The notes below the pieces were generated by a model. The model was given only the letters and a program-made list of their open reading frames with translations, had not been told where the DNA came from and made no database searches. Positions 16,232-23,069 of a stretch of 25,494 nucleotides of DNA are shown in pieces. Origin of the DNA: Gammaproteobacteria bacterium (lineage in GTDB: Bacteria; Pseudomonadota; Gammaproteobacteria; DRJJ01); assembly GCA_011052255.1 (NCBI GenBank), contig DRJJ01000253.1, positions 1-25,494 on the forward strand. Direction: 5' to 3'. Each line of letters starts with the position of its first letter. Within the stretch, counting starts at the first letter, position 1. Position numbers and translations under genes: made by a program.

Positions 16232-16597
16232 TGTAACAGGTAATTAACCGTTTCGTGTAATTTCGAGCCAAGCATACATCATTTTCAATGCTGCGCACAA
16301 GGCCCGTGTAAAACGAGTAATTATTGTGCACATTAACATTCGATTAAGAAAGAAAAATTAATGTATGTGGTGATTATATGAGGATTTGTATGATACTACT
16401 GCCATCAGACGTACTGTGTTTTTACCTGATCGTTAATTCCTGTCACTATTTATTTATAAGCTGGAAGTTTTATTATGCTGAAATGAGACAGCTATAAGCT
16501 ATTGATTAACAATGAATAATAACATAATTTCCGGTGAAAATATAATCAGGTAGACATGGGTTGATGTTCGACAGGCTGCAATAATAGCAGTAGTCTG

Positions 16598-16626
16598 TTG
16601 ACAGGAATGTTAAAAAATTTTAAAAC
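16598..16626 (+). promoter_or_regulatory. Candidate promoter for the T6SS operon
   Basis: A perfect -35 hexamer TTGACA (16598-16603) is followed after 16 to 17 bases by TTAAAA/TAAAAC (16620-16626). Initiation near 16633 would give a leader of about 155 bases before tssA. The -10 is weak, so this is a candidate only. Confidence 0.4.
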
Positions 16627-16770
16627 AGGGCTGGCAAACCCGTAAACTTTGTGCCAATATAATTATCAAGTCAGGTTCTTGTACAATGAATCGGGACTTT
16701 AAAATGGAACAGCTAGCGGTAACCTGATTGAGTTGTTGGGTCAGGTATAGAGTACGCTAGCAGTAGACGA

Positions 16771-16782
16771 CACAAGGATGTG
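16771..16782 (+). promoter_or_regulatory. CsrA-consensus hairpin covering the tssA ribosome-binding site
   Basis: CACA (16771-16774) pairs with TGTG (16779-16782) around the tetraloop AGGA. The stretch ACAAGGATGT (16772-16781) matches the core of the in vitro selected CsrA consensus RUACARGGAUGU at all ten core positions, and at 11 of 12 over the full motif. The loop contains the Shine-Dalgarno of tssA, so binding would block translation. Confidence 0.6.
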
Positions 16783-16788
16783 AACAGT

Positions 16789-17880
16789 ATGAACAAGGCT
16801 ATACGCCTGGATATTAAAGCACTGTTGGTTCCCGTAACAGAAGAGAACCCTACAGGTAGCGACCTCAGAGAAGACCAATCCCCTGGTTCTGAATATCGTG
16901 CTTTGCGCGACGCGCGTACTATCGCACGCAATAATGAGCGTAGTGCGCTGGCTAATGGCCAAACACTTTTTATAAACCCTGCAGACTGGGAGTCCATACT
17001 GAATCAAGCGCCTGCAGTACTTCAGAATCAAAGCAAGGATATTGAAGTCGCAACATGGCTGATCGAAGCGCTGACACGAGCCCATGGTTTCGAAGGCTTA
17101 TGTGCGGGTTTTAATCTGGTACGCGAACTTATCAAGGGTTTTGGCACAGAACTGCACCCACAGCCAGATGAAGAAGGCATCGCTTCACAACTTACCTCGT
17201 TGCTAGGCCTCAATGGGTTTGGTGGAGAAGGTACTCTCATCGCTCCAATACGTGCCATACCATTGACTGAAGAAGGCACGTCTGTAGGACCTTTTGCGGC
17301 CTGGCAGTGTGAGCAGGCTTTTGAGCTTGAGCGGATTTCAGATCCTGCCAAGCGTGAGTCAAGGCTGGCACAAGGTGTTATTGCGCGCCCGGATATTGAT
17401 CAGGCAGTTATAGAAACATCTAATGAATATTTTCAGACACTCAATAATCAATTACAGGATGCGATAGCCGAATACAAATCATTTCAGGATGTGTTAAACG
17501 AGTACTGTAAGGATGATCCGCAACCTACATCTAAAATACTGGAAATGCTCGAAGGTTGTTTGCAGACATTAAATTATATAGCGGCAGATCGCCTCACAGT
17601 AGAAGATACTCCTGAGCAGGAAGAGTCTGATAATGAGACCGTTAGTACATTTTCGGGGAAAAATAAAATTGATACCCGCGAGGCAGCGCTGGGTTCGTTG
17701 CGAGATGTTGCTGCTTACTTCAGGAGAACAGAACCGCATTCTCCTATTTCATATGCAATTGAACAAGCGGTTTACTGGAGTCAACTTGCGTTGCCTGCCC
17801 TTATTCAGGAACTGATACCTGATGAGGGTGCACGTAATAAATATCAAAATCTTACAGGCATCCGAAAAATCGGTGACTGA
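16789..17880 (+). CDS. tssA: T6SS protein TssA (ImpA family)
   Basis: Cytosolic T6SS component that caps or primes assembly of the baseplate and the sheath-tube polymer. The N-terminal ImpA domain is recognised by NPTGSDLREDQSPGSEYRAL and RDAR near residues 20-45. A variable middle follows, and then a C-terminal segment REAALGSLRDVAAYFRRTEP plus HSPISYAIEQAVYWSQLALP, typical of TssA. The protein is 363 residues. I prefer ATG 16789: the AAGGA at 16774-16778 is 10 bases upstream, whereas GTG at 16780 would be only 1 base from it. It is the first gene of the T6SS cluster. Confidence 0.93.
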   Translation: MNKAIRLDIKALLVPVTEENPTGSDLREDQSPGSEYRALRDARTIARNNERSALANGQTLFINPADWESILNQAPAVLQNQSKDIEVATWLIEALTRAHGFEGLCAGFNLVRELIKGFGTELHPQPDEEGIASQLTSLLGLNGFGGEGTLIAPIRAIPLTEEGTSVGPFAAWQCEQAFELERISDPAKRESRLAQGVIARPDIDQAVIETSNEYFQTLNNQLQDAIAEYKSFQDVLNEYCKDDPQPTSKILEMLEGCLQTLNYIAADRLTVEDTPEQEESDNETVSTFSGKNKIDTREAALGSLRDVAAYFRRTEPHSPISYAIEQAVYWSQLALPALIQELIPDEGARNKYQNLTGIRKIGD

Positions 17881-17927
17881 AAGCATGGTCTAATCACATT
17901 ACTGTAGTCAACAAGGAGTCGGTAGAT

Positions 17928-18431
17928 ATGGAAAGTATACATAACAAGCTGAAACGGGTACGCAAACCACGTGTACATATTAGTTACGAAGTGGAGACTG
18001 AAGGAGCTGTCGCCAAGAAAGAACTCCCGTTTGTAGTCGGAGTGATGGGTGACTTTTCGGGTGACCCGACTTCACCACTGAAATCACTGAAAGACCGTCG
18101 CTTTGTACAGATAGATCGCGATAACTTCAATAGCGTTCTGGCCAGCATGAATGCAGGCATCAACATGAAAGTAAAAAATATCCTGCAGGATGACGGCAGT
18201 GAATTTGCGGTTAATCTTAAATTTGAAACGATGGATGACTTTGAGCCTGCAGCCATCGTTAATCAGGTTGAACCGCTTCGCAAATTAATGGAAACACGTA
18301 ATAAACTTCGTGATTTGTCTACCAAGGCTGATCGTTCGGAGGATCTTGAGGATATAATTGAAAAGATCCTGAATAATAAAGCTGACTTATCCGAGTTGGC
18401 TGATGCAGTTGGCGCAGAGCAAGGAGAATAA
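17928..18431 (+). CDS. tssB: T6SS contractile sheath small subunit TssB
   Basis: Forms the contractile sheath with TssC around the Hcp tube. The 167-residue protein has the family start NKLKRVRKPRVHISYEVETE, then FVVGVMGDFSGDP, and a C-terminal helical region. AAGGAG at 17913-17918 gives a strong ribosome-binding site, and ACAAGGA at 17911-17917 there again fits the CsrA core, without an obvious stem. The gap to tssA is 47 bases; tssC starts 2 bases after the stop. Confidence 0.97.
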   Translation: MESIHNKLKRVRKPRVHISYEVETEGAVAKKELPFVVGVMGDFSGDPTSPLKSLKDRRFVQIDRDNFNSVLASMNAGINMKVKNILQDDGSEFAVNLKFETMDDFEPAAIVNQVEPLRKLMETRNKLRDLSTKADRSEDLEDIIEKILNNKADLSELADAVGAEQGE

Positions 18432-18433
18432 TC

Positions 18434-19909
18434 GTGAGTGATGCACTAGAATCAAAAACTGAAGTAGCCGTTGAGGCACAGTCTCTCAGCTTGCTTGATC
18501 AGGCTATACTGGCAACCAAGCAAACAGAAAGTGAAGAAGCGCAGGAATTGCTGAAAACACTTACTGAGCAGGCACTGAATGGTACTGTAACGTGGAACAA
18601 GAACATTACTGTTACATTCAGAAAAGCAATCGATGCAATTGATACAGCGATCAGTAATCAGCTTCGTGAAATCATGCATAATGATGATCTGCAAAAACTT
18701 GAAGGCAGCTGGCGTGGTCTTCATTATCTGGTATCCAATACTGAAACCAGCACCACGCTGCGTCTGAAAATGCTCAATGCCAGTAAAAATGATATCTCCA
18801 GGGATCTGTCAAAAGCGGTTGAGTTTGATCAGAGCCAGATCTTCAAAAAGATATATGAAGGCGAATTTGGTTCACCTGGTGGCGAACCCTATGGTGCAAT
18901 GATCGGTGACTATGAGTTCTCCAGTCATCCTGATGACATTGAATTTCTTAGTAATATGTCTAATGTTGCGGCCGCTGCTTTCTGTCCGTTCCTGTCAGCT
19001 TCAGATCCGGGTCTGTTCGGATTTGATGACTGGACAGAATTATCCAAACCACGTGATCTTGCCAAAATTTTTGATTCGGCAGAATACGTAAAATGGCGTT
19101 CTTTCCGTGACTCTGAAGATGCGCGATTTGTTTCATTGACCATGCCGCGTGTATTATCACGGTTACCATATGGTAAAGACACCAAGCTAGTCGAAGAATT
19201 CGACTACGAAGAGATGGATAGCACACGCAAGGCAGAGGGTGATGATTACTGCTGGTCAAATGCGGCTTATGTTCTTGGTACAAGGCTAACGAATGCATTT
19301 GCAGAGTACGGCTGGTGTACGGCTATTCGTGGTGCTGAAGGCGGTGGTAAGGTAGATGATTTACCTGTCCACCTCACTACATCGGATAACGGTGATATTG
19401 ATATGCAGTGCCCTACCCAGGTGGCGATCACTGACCGCCGTGAAGCTGAACTTAGTGGCTTAGGCTTTATGCCGCTGTCACACTATAAAAACACGGATTA
19501 TGCAGTGTTCTTTGGTGGTCAAACGGCACAGAGTGCAAAGCAGTATGACACACCGGAAGCTACTGCAAATGCGGCTAATTCCGCACGTCTCCCATACATC
19601 ATGGCTACATCACGCATTGCGCATTACCTGAAGGTGATGGCTCGTGACAAGATTGGTAGCTTCATGGAAGCCCCAGATATGGAGCATTGGCTTAACCGCT
19701 GGATAAACAATTATGTTAATGCCAGCGAAGAAGGTGGGCAGGAGATGCGTGCCAAATATCCTCTGGCAGAAGCCAAGATTCAGGTAACGCCTGTTCCAGG
19801 TCAGCCTGGTTCCTATAATGCTGTTGCATGGTTACGCCCCTGGTTGCAAATGGAGGAATTAACAACTTCATTACGTATGGTTGCACGTATACCGGAGATC
19901 AGTAGCTAG
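18434..19909 (+). CDS. tssC: T6SS contractile sheath large subunit TssC
   Basis: Main sheath subunit that partners TssB. The 491-residue protein carries typical TssC blocks: LEGSWRGLHYLVSNTETS, AVEFDQSQIFKKIYEGEFG, GGEPYGAMIGDYEF, a central FRDSEDARFVSLTMPRVLSRLPYG, and a C-terminal MRAKYPLAEAKIQV and PGSYNAVAWLRPWLQMEELT segment. The start is GTG at 18434, with AAGGAG (18421-18426) inside the end of tssB, suggesting coupled translation. It is the canonical copy; a second homolog follows after a 277-base gap. Confidence 0.97.
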   Translation: MSDALESKTEVAVEAQSLSLLDQAILATKQTESEEAQELLKTLTEQALNGTVTWNKNITVTFRKAIDAIDTAISNQLREIMHNDDLQKLEGSWRGLHYLVSNTETSTTLRLKMLNASKNDISRDLSKAVEFDQSQIFKKIYEGEFGSPGGEPYGAMIGDYEFSSHPDDIEFLSNMSNVAAAAFCPFLSASDPGLFGFDDWTELSKPRDLAKIFDSAEYVKWRSFRDSEDARFVSLTMPRVLSRLPYGKDTKLVEEFDYEEMDSTRKAEGDDYCWSNAAYVLGTRLTNAFAEYGWCTAIRGAEGGGKVDDLPVHLTTSDNGDIDMQCPTQVAITDRREAELSGLGFMPLSHYKNTDYAVFFGGQTAQSAKQYDTPEATANAANSARLPYIMATSRIAHYLKVMARDKIGSFMEAPDMEHWLNRWINNYVNASEEGGQEMRAKYPLAEAKIQVTPVPGQPGSYNAVAWLRPWLQMEELTTSLRMVARIPEISS

Positions 19910-20186
19910 TAAGAACTATGAAAAAGGGCGGAGTTTCCTGGGTAATTGACGGGATCGATATTGCAGAGCAGGGAATGACTGTAGTATTCAATCTTATTAA
20001 ACTGACGTTATCCAGGAAGATCTGCTTGTTTCATAATGATATGCAGTAAAATGTCGTCTCGCTAGAGGCTACCGATACCCATTGAAATGAGCCAGACGAA
20101 ACAGTACGTACTGGTAAAAAAGTTGTAAACACATAACATCACGGAGGATGAACGGATATTCCACGCATACAGGCTGATCGCAGGCT
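19910..20186 (+). other. Gap between the two tssC genes
   Basis: This 277-base gap breaks an otherwise compact operon. It holds one small open frame (19918-20049, 43 codons) and an isolated strong Shine-Dalgarno, GGAGG, at 20143-20147. The only ATG near that element (20148) abuts it and opens a nine-codon frame that ends at 20177. No hcp gene, which often follows tssC, is visible. I see no clear terminator. Confidence 0.6.
19918..20049 (+). CDS. Possible small protein of 43 residues, unrecognised
   Basis: An ATG 8 bases after the tssC stop opens a 43-codon frame (starts MKKGGVSWVIDGIDIAEQG, ends HNDMQ). There is only a weak AAG-type ribosome-binding site. The composition is plausible for a protein (one basic C-terminal patch, mixed hydrophobics), but I recognise no family. 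It could be a chance frame or a decayed remnant. Confidence 0.2.
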   Translation: MKKGGVSWVIDGIDIAEQGMTVVFNLIKLTLSRKICLFHNDMQ

Positions 20187-21764
20187 ATGGAATATACGTA
20201 TTTGAGAAGTATGCTGAATAACGATCCAAACCAGGTGGTATCAGGAGCATCGCGTGCTGATGGACTTGTTTCAGACAAGGGATCATTGCATACAGGACCA
20301 TTTTCCCTCAAAAAAGCCTTTTCATCTGTCGTTAATGCATTTGATATCGAGGCAGTCACTACTACCTGGCTCTGGCGTTCACTAAAAAGCAGACCTGCGA
20401 CTAAAGAGCGCACAATTGCCTTGATTGAACGTGCCATTGTAGATGTTGATGATTTAATTTCACGTCAAATAGATACAATTCTTCATGCTGTATCATTCCA
20501 GAAAATTGAGGCGTCATGGCGCAGCCTGCATTATCTTGTTGATACTGAAGCCGAGTATGATGAAGACCTTACAATAAAAATCAAGATACTAGACGTCAGT
20601 TGGGAAGAGCTTGCTAACGATGTGAGCCGTGCGATTGAGTTTGATCAGAGCCAGACCTTTCATCGATTATATAGTGATGAGTTTGATACACCAGGTGGTG
20701 AACCTTTCGGGGTAATGCTGGGTGATTATCATGTTTCACACAGGCCACGTGAGGGTGTCTTTGAGAGTGATACAGAGGTACTGAACAATATTGCTCAGAT
20801 TGCGACTGCGGCATTATGTCCTTTCATAACCAATGCCAGCTACACTCTGTTTGGACTGGATAGTTACCGTGAATTGGGCCAGCATCCTTCTTTGCATGAT
20901 ATTTTCGATCAAAATGAATATATAAAGTGGCGCAGTTTACGGCAACAGGAAGATATGCGCTTTGTTGGCCTGACGTTACCAAATATACTAATGCGTGAAC
21001 CCTATCGTTATGATGGAACACGTAGTGAAGGTTTCATCTATCAGGAACAAGTCAATGATGCTGACGCGGATTTCCTGTGGGGCAGTGCCTGTTACGCCTT
21101 TGGTGGTGTATTAATACGAGCTTTCGCCAATACTGGGTGGTTCGCAGATATACGCGGCGGTATTCATGGGTTTGGTGAGGGTGGCGCAGTGCGCAACCTG
21201 TCATATGCTCGTTATGAGATGGATAGAAAAGGTATAGCAGCCAGGCCTTCTACCAATGTGCAGGTGCATGACTTTCTTGAACGTGAATTGAGTGAAACGG
21301 GATTTATACCATTGAGCAGTTTTCATAGTACAGAGCATAGTGTATTTTACAGTAATAACTCATTTCATGAACCACCTCAATATGAATCAGAAATTGCGAC
21401 TCTGAATGCTAAACTGTCTTCAATGATTCAGTACATGCTCTGTGTATCACGATTTGGGCATTTTATTAAAGTAATGATTCGTGACAAGATTGGATCGTTT
21501 TCAACAGCGGCGGATTGCCAGCAGTTTCTGCAAAACTGGCTAAATGAGTACACGACTTCCAGTGAAGGGACATCTTCAGAACTGAAGGCTCGATATCCGT
21601 TGGCAGCGTGTAAAGTAGAAGTACATGAACAGGCAGGGCGGCTGGGTTACTTCACATGTGTGGTCCATTTGCAGCCGCATTTTCAACTTGATCAACTGGT
21701 GTCCAGCATTCGCCTGGTAACTGAACTGGCAGTGGGAACAACTACAGGAAATAATTCAACATGA
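20187..21764 (+). CDS. tssC: Second TssC-like sheath protein (ImpD type)
   Basis: A 525-residue paralog of TssC. It shares the blocks IEASWRSLHYLVDTEAEYDE, AIEFDQSQTFHRLYSDEFDT, GGEPFGVMLGDYHV, LRQQEDMRFVGLTLPNILM and the C-terminal LKARYPLAACKVEVHEQ region. It has an N-terminal extension of roughly 50 residues before the conserved fold. In the imp loci of Rhizobium and Agrobacterium two TssC-type proteins occur in this same order (impC, impD), so this is ImpD-like rather than a recent copy. The start is uncertain: ATG 20187 has little ribosome-binding site, and ATG 20211 has GAG upstream. The stop overlaps tagJ (ATGA). Confidence 0.9.
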   Translation: MEYTYLRSMLNNDPNQVVSGASRADGLVSDKGSLHTGPFSLKKAFSSVVNAFDIEAVTTTWLWRSLKSRPATKERTIALIERAIVDVDDLISRQIDTILHAVSFQKIEASWRSLHYLVDTEAEYDEDLTIKIKILDVSWEELANDVSRAIEFDQSQTFHRLYSDEFDTPGGEPFGVMLGDYHVSHRPREGVFESDTEVLNNIAQIATAALCPFITNASYTLFGLDSYRELGQHPSLHDIFDQNEYIKWRSLRQQEDMRFVGLTLPNILMREPYRYDGTRSEGFIYQEQVNDADADFLWGSACYAFGGVLIRAFANTGWFADIRGGIHGFGEGGAVRNLSYARYEMDRKGIAARPSTNVQVHDFLERELSETGFIPLSSFHSTEHSVFYSNNSFHEPPQYESEIATLNAKLSSMIQYMLCVSRFGHFIKVMIRDKIGSFSTAADCQQFLQNWLNEYTTSSEGTSSELKARYPLAACKVEVHEQAGRLGYFTCVVHLQPHFQLDQLVSSIRLVTELAVGTTTGNNST

Positions 21765-22567
21765 CAACATCAACAGATTATTATAAGCAGGGAATGCTAT
21801 CAGAGGCTATTAGTGAGCTGGGTCGTGAGTTATCAGAAAAACCAAACGATGCGGTAAAAAGAGCCTTTCTCGCAGAGCTATTATGTATCAGTGGTGATCT
21901 TGAACGTGCCGATGCACAACTTGACGTTCTGGTTACTCTGGAGCCGGAAAAAGCACTTACTATCGGAACTTGGCGTCAATTGATTCGTGCGGCTAAAACC
22001 AGGAAGGAAGTATTTGATAATGGACGAATGCCGGATGTGGTAGATGAGCCGACAGACCGTATTCAGGGACTGCTCAGCACACACTTAAGTCTGCGTGAGT
22101 CTGATGATATAGCTGTTTCACAGCAGACTATAGAGTTAGAAAATAGCCGAGAAGCCTGTGTTGCTACTGTTAATGGGGAAACCGTTGACGACTTGCGTGA
22201 CCTGGATGATCTATGTGCGGGTGTACTTGAGGTGATGGCCACAAATGGGCTGTATTACTGGGTAGATTTTACACAGATAAGTACACTCGAATTCGAGGCG
22301 CCACAGCGCCCTCTTGATTTGTTATGGCGAAAGGCCTCTATCGTATTGCATAAAGGAACTGAAGGTGAGGTGTTTATTCCTTCAATATATGCTACGCCTA
22401 CAGATGATAGCGATGCTTTACTTGGTCGTAAGACTGATTGGCTGGAAGAAGGGGGGTTGGTACGAGGCGTAGGCTTGCGACATCTACTTGCCGGCGATGA
22501 GATGCTCCCTATTCTGGATATAGAAAGTGTTGAATTTACAAGCAACTCAGTGGCCATGACAGGTTAA
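21761..22567 (+). CDS. tagJ: T6SS accessory protein TagJ (ImpE family)
   Basis: Accessory T6SS protein known in some systems to bind TssB and modulate ClpV-driven sheath disassembly. The 268-residue protein opens with TPR-like helices (AISELGRELSEKPNDAVKRA, FLAELLCISGDLERADAQLD). The ImpE domain follows, with NSREACVATVNGETVDDLRD, the LDDLCAGVLEVMATNGLYYW block, DLLWRKASIVLHKGTEGEVF and LLGRKTDWLEE. It overlaps the second tssC by 4 bases and is 4 bases from tssE, so it is firmly inside the operon. Confidence 0.93.
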   Translation: MTTSTDYYKQGMLSEAISELGRELSEKPNDAVKRAFLAELLCISGDLERADAQLDVLVTLEPEKALTIGTWRQLIRAAKTRKEVFDNGRMPDVVDEPTDRIQGLLSTHLSLRESDDIAVSQQTIELENSREACVATVNGETVDDLRDLDDLCAGVLEVMATNGLYYWVDFTQISTLEFEAPQRPLDLLWRKASIVLHKGTEGEVFIPSIYATPTDDSDALLGRKTDWLEEGGLVRGVGLRHLLAGDEMLPILDIESVEFTSNSVAMTG

Positions 22568-22571
22568 GATA

Positions 22572-23069
22572 ATGGCAAGGATAAGATCACACCAGCCGGT
22601 TATGCCTTCTTTACTGGACAGGCTGATAGATGAAAATCCACATCAGGCTCTAGAGGTTGTCAAGCCGGTTTCATCACACCTGTCAAATTACAGGAAGAGT
22701 ATCCGCCGTGATCTTGAGAATTTACTGAATACCCGACTGTACAGGCAAACCGACATGTCAGATTATCCAGAATTACAAAAGTCAGTAGTGAACTATGGGT
22801 TGCCTGATTTTAGCACTGTACAATTCAGTTCTGCAGAACATCGAGAGGAATTCCGCCAATCACTGGAACAAACAATACAGCAGTATGAATCTCGGTTTAA
22901 ATGGGTTCGGGTAGAAATTACGCAAGCAGGTGAAGAGTATGACCGCACCTTGTATTTAAAGATAAATGCTTTGCTGATACTGGACCCGGATCCTGTTCCC
23001 GTTCTATATGATTCACGGATACATGCTCTCGACCGGGCGGTTACATTAAGAGAACTCGAACATGGATGA
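22572..23069 (+). CDS. tssE: T6SS baseplate protein TssE (gp25-like)
   Basis: Baseplate wedge component related to phage T4 gp25. The 165-residue protein has the family features SLLDRLIDENP, SIRRDLENLLNTR, the YPELQKSVVNYGLPDFS block, and a C-terminal FKWVRVEITQAGEEYDR strand region. It overlaps tssF by 8 bases, indicating coupled expression. Confidence 0.95.
   Translation: MARIRSHQPVMPSLLDRLIDENPHQALEVVKPVSSHLSNYRKSIRRDLENLLNTRLYRQTDMSDYPELQKSVVNYGLPDFSTVQFSSAEHREEFRQSLEQTIQQYESRFKWVRVEITQAGEEYDRTLYLKINALLILDPDPVPVLYDSRIHALDRAVTLRELEHG

Larger units (their letters stand above)
16215..16788. other. Divergent csrA-tssA intergenic region (574 bases, AT-rich)
   Basis: No convincing gene is present. 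On the minus strand a TATAAT occurs at 16379-16374, about 160 bases before the csrA start, but with only a weak -35. On the plus strand TTGACA at 16598 starts the best tssA promoter candidate. The sequence TCAGGT occurs at 16545, 16671 and 16741, and its complement AACCTGA at 16721-16727, allowing alternative leader pairings. An 8-base palindrome TTGTACAA lies at 16679-16686. GGA triplets occur at 16694, 16706 and 16776 in the presumed tssA leader. I found no sigma-54 element with proper GG-N10-GC spacing. Confidence 0.6.

Noticed and set aside
16215..16331. Upstream in-frame extension of the csrA-like gene (39 codons, to an ATG at 16331)
   Set aside because: It has no CsrA similarity; the internal ATG at 16214 has a good AAGGAG and matches the family start MLVL.
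16541..16546. TATAAT upstream of tssA
   Set aside because: No recognisable -35 hexamer at 16-18 bases upstream; a chance match in AT-rich sequence is likely.
16631..16650. CTGGCAAACCC, possible sigma-54 -24 element upstream of tssA
   Set aside because: The required GC 10 bases after the GG is absent (AA at 16645-16646), so the -24/-12 spacing fails.
16658..16663. TATAAT in the tssA leader
   Set aside because: The nearest -35-like CTGGCA is 21 bases away, too far; kept only as a possible alternative start region.
18821..18838. GAGTTTGATCAGAGCCAG, also at 20637, resembling the start of 16S rRNA (27F primer site)
   Set aside because: It encodes the conserved TssC block EFDQSQ in both paralogs; no rRNA sequence surrounds it, and the match stops after about 10 bases. 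The identity between the two sites reflects paralogy.
19918..20049. Small frame as a remnant of hcp
   Set aside because: The location fits, but its sequence shows none of the Hcp blocks I would expect, so I left it as unrecognised.
20148..20177. Nine-codon frame (MNGYSTHTG) directly after GGAGG
   Set aside because: There is no spacing between the Shine-Dalgarno and the ATG, so efficient initiation is unlikely; not called as a leader peptide.
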